Part shown: positions 12,612-15,037 of the stretch, in pieces
How positions within the stretch are numbered: position 1 is the stretch's first letter
How the letters are laid out: every line of letters begins with the position of its first letter
NCBI GenBank assembly: GCA_964524475.1
Contig: CAZGCO010000012.1
Location: 1 to 15,037, forward strand
From: CAZYHU01 sp964524475
GTDB lineage: Bacteria > Patescibacteriota > Minisyncoccia > Phycocordibacterales > UBA1006
DNA: 15,037 nt
Direction of reading: 5' to 3'
Position numbers and translations under genes: made by a program
The notes under the pieces: model-generated
Database searches by the model: none
Told to the model about the DNA's origin: nothing
Seen by the model: the letters and a program-made list of their open reading frames with translations, nothing else

Positions 12612-12639
12612 ATTAGACTTTAAAAGACCAAAGTGTCAA
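12612..12639 (-). promoter_or_regulatory. -35/-10 promoter and ribosome binding site of the endonuclease gene
   Basis: On the minus strand TTGACA (12639-12634), 16-nt spacer and TCTAAT (12617-12612). The transcript starts near 12605 and has AAGG 7 nt before the ATG at 12590. This is the only plausible Shine-Dalgarno start seen in the window. Confidence 0.65.
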
Positions 12640-12652
12640 TCGATACTTTTAA

Positions 12653-12759
12653 CATCATAGGCACTTAACCCGAGTGTTCCGCTCTCATTCGTCAGAGTAG
12701 CGAGCTATGATGGACATAGTCCATAACAAAAATAACAGAATATATCTGTTATTTTTGTT
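12653..12759 (+). ncRNA. Candidate structured small RNA with three-way junction and terminator
   Basis: The stretch folds into a closing stem CATCATAG/CTATGATG (12653-12660 with 12705-12712), arm 1 GCACT/AGTGT (12661-12665 with 12673-12677, loop TAACCCG), arm 2 CGCTCTC with GAG and AGCG (12680-12686 with 12695-12697 and 12699-12702, one bulged T), then GGAC-ATA-GTCC (12712-12722) and the terminator at 12725-12759. A GATACT box at 12642-12647 would start transcription almost exactly at the first base of the closing stem. It has no reading frame of interest. I recognise no known RNA family. The minus strand could fold similarly, so the direction is an inference. Confidence 0.5.
12725..12759. 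terminator. Intrinsic terminator, able to act in both directions
   Basis: A perfect 15-bp stem, 12725-12739 with 12745-12759, loop ATATA. In plus direction TTATTTTTGTTT follows the stem core. It separates the candidate small RNA from the gene at 12831. Confidence 0.8.
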
Positions 12760-12808
12760 TGCATATTTACATTCAATACAACACAAGATATAAAACTAAA
12801 ATATAATA

Positions 12809-12817
12809 TGATATACT
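12809..12817 (+). promoter_or_regulatory. Extended -10 promoter of the 12831 gene
   Basis: TG-A-TATACT ends 13 nt before the ATG at 12831, for an expected leader of about 7 nt. Confidence 0.6.
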
Positions 12818-12830
12818 TTATTCATAATTT

Positions 12831-13052
12831 ATGACATATATAACATTAGATTTTTTGGGACTCTTCATGTTTATCTCTGGTTTTATTATCGGACTTGGAG
12901 CTGTGACGGTTATTGACATTCACGGCTTTCTTGGAAGAAAGTCTTCCTATTGGACTGAAGCAACAACACGAACGCACAAAGTCACAAAACCGATGATTTG
13001 GGTCGGGATTATTCTTGCCGTCATCGGTGGATTTATTTTATATCGCCAGTAA
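12831..13052 (+). CDS. N-terminal half of an interrupted four-helix membrane protein
   Basis: 73 residues to the TAA at 13050-13052. Two membrane helices are visible (about 7-30, LDFLGLFMFISGFIIGLG, and 54-72, PMIWVGIILAVIGGFILY) joined by a polar loop with a His/Arg-rich part (THKVTKP). The same reading frame continues without further stops for 77 more codons after this TAA (next entry), and the two halves together make a coherent protein of about 150 residues. So the stop is probably a recent nonsense mutation, a sequence error or a readthrough site. The family is unrecognised. Promoter TGATATACT lies upstream. Confidence 0.65.
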   Translation: MTYITLDFLGLFMFISGFIIGLGAVTVIDIHGFLGRKSSYWTEATTRTHKVTKPMIWVGIILAVIGGFILYRQ

Positions 13053-13286
13053 CCATATTCAGGTATTCCACTCGTTTATTCTGTTATTGCTTTTGTTCTG
13101 ATTATAAATGGTTACTTTCTCTCTTTTAAAGTCAGCCCTTTTATGTTGTGTCGTGAAAAAGAAGGACGATCAGGAGAATTACTGCCTGTTTCATGGCAAA
13201 AGAAAATCATGCTAAGTCTTATTGTTTCGGACATTGGTTGGTGGGGAGGATTATTTTTACTTGTCCTATATATTGTTAACCGATAA
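13053..13286 (+). pseudogene. C-terminal half of the interrupted membrane protein
   Basis: The frame of the preceding gene stays open from 13053 to a TAA at 13284-13286. It encodes a third helix (GIPLVYSVIAFVLIINGYF), a basic/acidic loop (LCREKEGRSGELLP) and a fourth helix with WWGG (SLIVSDIGWWGGLFLLVLYI). Sense codons, hydrophobic pattern and loop charges are typical of a real gene. There is no start codon or promoter of its own near the beginning; the first internal ATG is at 13143. Without readthrough or reversion this half is not made. Confidence 0.65.
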
Positions 13287-13319
13287 TTCTATTCACTTAT
13301 ATCGTTTTATAATTTTTCC

Positions 13320-13328
13320 TGTTATACT
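13320..13328 (+). promoter_or_regulatory. Extended -10 promoter of the PAP2 gene
   Basis: TG-T-TATACT ends 6 nt before the ATG at 13335, so the expected first base of the mRNA is the A of the start codon. Confidence 0.7.
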
Positions 13329-13334
13329 CATTAT

Positions 13335-13871
13335 ATGAACACAGATCTTGTTCTCTTATTAAATCAATTTGCGTACACTCATTCATGGGTGGGGAATCTT
13401 GCGGTGTTTTTTGGGGATTCTTTGGGTTATGTATACTTGATAGGTATTGTCATATTTGTTTTATATCGAACTACATGGACTGAACGTATTGGTCGTACTG
13501 GTGTCGTGATATATGCATTTCTTGCAGGGTTTGTTGCACGGTATATAATAAAATCTCTTTTGATAGTATTGATACATAGTCCGCGTCCGTATGTTGCTAT
13601 TGCTGATATTCATGCACTGATCCCACCAGTTTTGGGCGAGGCGTATCAATCGTTTCCTTCGGGGCATATGTTGTTTTTTGTAGCATTCTCTATGATTATC
13701 TGGCAATATCATAAAACATGGGGATGGATTTCTGCTGCGAGTGTTATATTGATGGGTATTGGTCGGGTGATGATTGGCGTACATTATCCACTGGATATTA
13801 TTGCAGGTATCGGTATTGGTATGTTGGTGGGATATGGACTGTGGCGAATCAAAGAAAAAATGTTGGGATAG
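13335..13871 (+). CDS. PAP2-family membrane phosphatase
   Basis: A 178-residue integral membrane protein with about five to six helices. The three acid-phosphatase motifs are visible: K73...HSPRP (R84, P85), PSGH (108-111) and GRVMIGVHYPLD with R144, H150 and D154. His111 and His150 are the expected catalytic pair. Members include undecaprenyl-diphosphate and phosphatidate phosphatases. In a cell-wall-bearing small genome, recycling of the lipid carrier is the most likely job, but substrate specificity cannot be read here. Spacing between K73 and RP is longer than the usual K-x6-RP. Its transcript starts leaderless and ends at the large hairpin shared with the small minus-strand gene. Confidence 0.92.
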   Translation: MNTDLVLLLNQFAYTHSWVGNLAVFFGDSLGYVYLIGIVIFVLYRTTWTERIGRTGVVIYAFLAGFVARYIIKSLLIVLIHSPRPYVAIADIHALIPPVLGEAYQSFPSGHMLFFVAFSMIIWQYHKTWGWISAASVILMGIGRVMIGVHYPLDIIAGIGIGMLVGYGLWRIKEKMLG

Positions 13872-13884
13872 TATGGGTATGATA

Positions 13885-13947
13885 AAACCGTTGTAGAATA
13901 AATGAAGCGCTCCCGTAGGGAGCGCTTCATTTATTCTACAACGGTTT
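13885..13947. terminator. 30-bp perfect hairpin between convergent genes
   Basis: Bases 13885-13914 are the exact reverse complement of 13918-13947, loop GTA. The centre is GAAGCGCTCCC/GGGAGCGCTTC. It is the longest perfect hairpin in the window. It lies between the PAP2 gene (+) and the 42-residue gene (-), whose TAA is inside it. T-runs after the GC core are poor (TTCATTTATT), so terminator function is probable but not certain. Confidence 0.75.
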
Positions 13948-14059
13948 CAGTAATAGATTTTTGTATCAAAATGTTATGTCTCAGGTTAAGAGAACCAATC
14001 CATGCAAAGATGAGTATAACAAGAGATATTAAAAGTATAATATATGTTCGTTTTTTCAT
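13931..14059 (-). CDS. 42-residue single-helix membrane peptide
   Basis: ATG at 14059-14057 to TAA at 13933-13931 encodes 42 residues: KKRTY, then a hydrophobic helix (IILLISLVILIFAWIG, about residues 7-22), then a polar tail ending SITETVVE. The positive-inside rule suggests an N-in, C-out anchor. The evidence that it is a gene is its promoter: TGATATACT ends 9 nt before the ATG, identical to several clear genes, and a hairpin closes it. It is easily missed because of its length. A function cannot be given; it lies between PAP2 and DedA genes, both envelope-lipid proteins. Confidence 0.62.
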   Translation of the reverse strand: MKKRTYIILLISLVILIFAWIGSLNLRHNILIQKSITETVVE

Positions 14060-14068
14060 AGTGATTAT

Positions 14069-14077
14069 AGTATATCA
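14069..14077 (-). promoter_or_regulatory. Extended -10 promoter of the 42-residue gene
   Basis: On the minus strand TG-A-TATACT ends 9 nt before the ATG at 14059. It diverges from the DedA promoter at 14131. Confidence 0.68.
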
Positions 14078-14130
14078 TGATTGAAATAGGTGTACAGTAT
14101 TTTATTCAACCATCGTAATTGATGGTTTTG

Positions 14131-14139
14131 TGTTATACT
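14131..14139 (+). promoter_or_regulatory. Extended -10 promoter of the second DedA gene
   Basis: TG-T-TATACT ends 9 nt before the ATG at 14149. It decides the start: the in-frame ATGs at 14119 and 14122 lie upstream of this promoter and would not be in the transcript. Confidence 0.7.
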
Positions 14140-14148
14140 GTTTTTAAT

Positions 14149-14790
14149 ATGCAAACAATGATAGATGTATTACAAGTATGGATACAACATGCAGGTGCGT
14201 GGGGTGTGTTCGGTGCGTCAGTAGTAGAAGAAGTTTTTTCACTTATTCCTTCGTCGATAGTACAGACAGGTGCAGGAGCTTTTTTGTTATCAGGAAGTCC
14301 TTTTGATGTTATTCATATCATGAAATTAATATTTTCTGTATCCATACCTGCAGCACTCGGGGTTACGTTAGGTTCACTACCATACGTATGGATTGCTCGT
14401 AAATATGGAATATCTATGATAGATCGATGGGGGAAATGGGTGGGTGTGTCTCTTGCAGATTTGAAAAAGCTAGAAACCAAATTATCACAAACCGCATGGG
14501 ACGATGTATTGTTTGTTGGTATGCGTGCGTTTCCTGTTATTCCATCAGTTGCATTAGCAGTATATGGAGGAATTATAGAAATGTCATGGTGGCGATATAG
14601 TATATTATCATTCATTGGTGTTTTTATTCGCGCAACTGGGTTGGGTATTGTGGGGTGGCTATTGGGTAATACTGCTGGGAAATTAGGAGACACGTTCGGA
14701 TCTTTTGAAAAAATCGGATTGATTATCGTGGTTATTATTTTTGGTACGTATTTCTTTTGGTACAAGAAAAAAAACACCTTGCCTAATTAG
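14149..14790 (+). CDS. Second DedA / VTT-domain membrane protein
   Basis: A 213-residue membrane protein of the VTT/DedA family. The re-entrant acidic motif is VVEEVFSLIPSS (E27, E28, P34), and the late motif is FVGMRAFPVIPSVALAVYGGIIEMSWWRY with R126, P129 and P132. Helices follow at 150-172 and 187-205, and a lysine-rich C-terminus faces the cytoplasm. It differs clearly from the DedA protein at 637, so the two are not recent duplicates. Such proteins act in lipid-carrier flipping or membrane maintenance, which fits the neighbouring PAP2 phosphatase. The start at 14149 is preferred over an open frame from 14119 because of the promoter position. No terminator is visible after the TAG. Confidence 0.85.
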   Translation: MQTMIDVLQVWIQHAGAWGVFGASVVEEVFSLIPSSIVQTGAGAFLLSGSPFDVIHIMKLIFSVSIPAALGVTLGSLPYVWIARKYGISMIDRWGKWVGVSLADLKKLETKLSQTAWDDVLFVGMRAFPVIPSVALAVYGGIIEMSWWRYSILSFIGVFIRATGLGIVGWLLGNTAGKLGDTFGSFEKIGLIIVVIIFGTYFFWYKKKNTLPN

Positions 14791-14802
14791 TTATTTTTCA
14801 TA

Positions 14803-14808
14803 TATACT
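14803..14808 (+). promoter_or_regulatory. -10 box of the last gene
   Basis: TATACT ends 13 nt before the ATG at 14822. TATAAT at 14812-14817 is an alternative but would be only 4 nt from the ATG. The TG extension is missing in front of TATACT. Confidence 0.4.
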
Positions 14809-14821
14809 GTATATAATATAT

Positions 14822-15037
14822 ATGCAAGGTATTCGTTTACAAAAAAATATATTGAAAACAATAATAAAAATACTTTGTATTTTTATTATTGTTTTTTCTG
14901 CGGCTCACACATATGCTGGTAGTATTGTTAGTGGAAAAGAAACTGCACAATTTTTAGATCTTGATATAGATGCAGATGGAACCAAGGATAAAATAAACTG
15001 GAGAACAACTAACGGTACTGCAGTGGTGGTTGGCGAT
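14822..15037 (+). CDS. Secreted protein with calcium-loop-like motif (partial, 5' end)
   Basis: The first 72 residues of a gene that runs off the window. A basic N-terminus (QGIRLQKNILKTIIK) is followed by a hydrophobic helix (ILCIFIIVFSAA) and a probable signal peptidase site near HTYA-GS (about residue 32). The mature part starts with DLDIDADGTKDKINW, matching the D-x-D-x-D-G pattern of dockerin, thrombospondin-3 and EF-hand-like calcium loops. It is probably a surface or extracellular protein. The full domain content lies outside the window. Confidence 0.65.
   Translation, partial: MQGIRLQKNILKTIIKILCIFIIVFSAAHTYAGSIVSGKETAQFLDLDIDADGTKDKINWRTTNGTAVVVGD

Noticed and set aside
9950..12670. 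Integron attC sites around the restriction-modification pair
   Set aside because: ACTTAAC fits the RYYYAAC half-site on both sides, but no matching GTTRRRY half-site or hairpin of the right length follows, and no integrase is present.
12653..12712. Hammerhead ribozyme on the minus strand
   Set aside because: CTGACGA and GGAAC occur in the right order, but CTGACGA falls in the loop of a CTC/GAG hairpin and no stem II joins it to GAA, so the catalytic core cannot form.
13902..14084. 60-codon plus-strand frame
   Set aside because: It begins inside the 30-bp hairpin, has no promoter of the local type and is the reverse of the better supported 42-residue gene.
1..15037. CRISPR array
   Set aside because: No set of regularly spaced direct repeats of 20 or more bases was seen on reading the window; the only close direct repeat is the pair at 7872 and 8010.

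Overview
The window is an AT-rich bacterial stretch with short, tightly packed genes. Most short genes are membrane proteins, and several have no recognisable family. Two of the tRNA/housekeeping features (both tRNAs without an encoded CCA end, rpsT-nusA-ppa scattered among small membrane proteins), the near absence of Shine-Dalgarno sequences and the pilin-like surface protein together suggest a member of the Candidate Phyla Radiation (Patescibacteria). This is inference from gene style, not from a phylogenetic marker. All 20 genes whose end is visible stop with TAA or TAG, none with TGA.

Layout. 1-117: tail of an unrecognised gene. 338-586: rpsT (ribosomal protein bS20) behind a leader that can fold two mutually exclusive hairpins. 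637-1561: two-gene unit of a DedA-family membrane protein and a small glutaredoxin-like protein. 1613-4552: minus-strand block of nusA and ppa (3 nt apart), then a separately promoted membrane-anchored pilin-like protein. 4694-6491: small membrane protein plus a beta-CASP metallo-beta-lactamase ribonuclease. 6611-7069: an exported Bacteroidota-like protein under a consensus promoter. 7282-7845: a SLOG/LOG-like nucleotide-binding protein. 7870-8098: a short repeat-rich element and tRNA-Arg(GCG). 8200-9251: two minus-strand proteins, one unrecognised and one membrane-anchored. 9346-9853: tRNA-Ser(UGA) and a four-helix DMT/SMR-like protein. 10083-12590: a convergent type II restriction-modification pair, flanked on both sides by apparent small-RNA units. 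12831-13286: a membrane-protein gene interrupted by one in-frame TAA. 13335-14790: PAP2 phosphatase, a previously easy-to-miss 42-residue membrane peptide on the minus strand, and a second DedA protein. 14822-end: start of a secreted protein with a calcium-loop-like motif.

Regulation. The clearest shared signal is an extended -10 box (TGnTATACT or close variants) that ends 6-9 nt before the ATG of eight genes on both strands. Transcripts would begin at or within about 3 nt of the start codon, so they would be leaderless. Three accessory-looking genes (6611, 8709 minus, 12590 minus) instead have -35/-10 promoters and real leaders, in one case with a Shine-Dalgarno-like AAGG. Most genes end in long, near-perfect hairpin terminators, several of which contain the stop codon itself.

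The strongest candidates for something undescribed are the structured RNA at 12653-12759, the second RNA unit at 9917-10023, the rpsT leader switch, the 42-residue peptide gene and the uniform leaderless promoter architecture.
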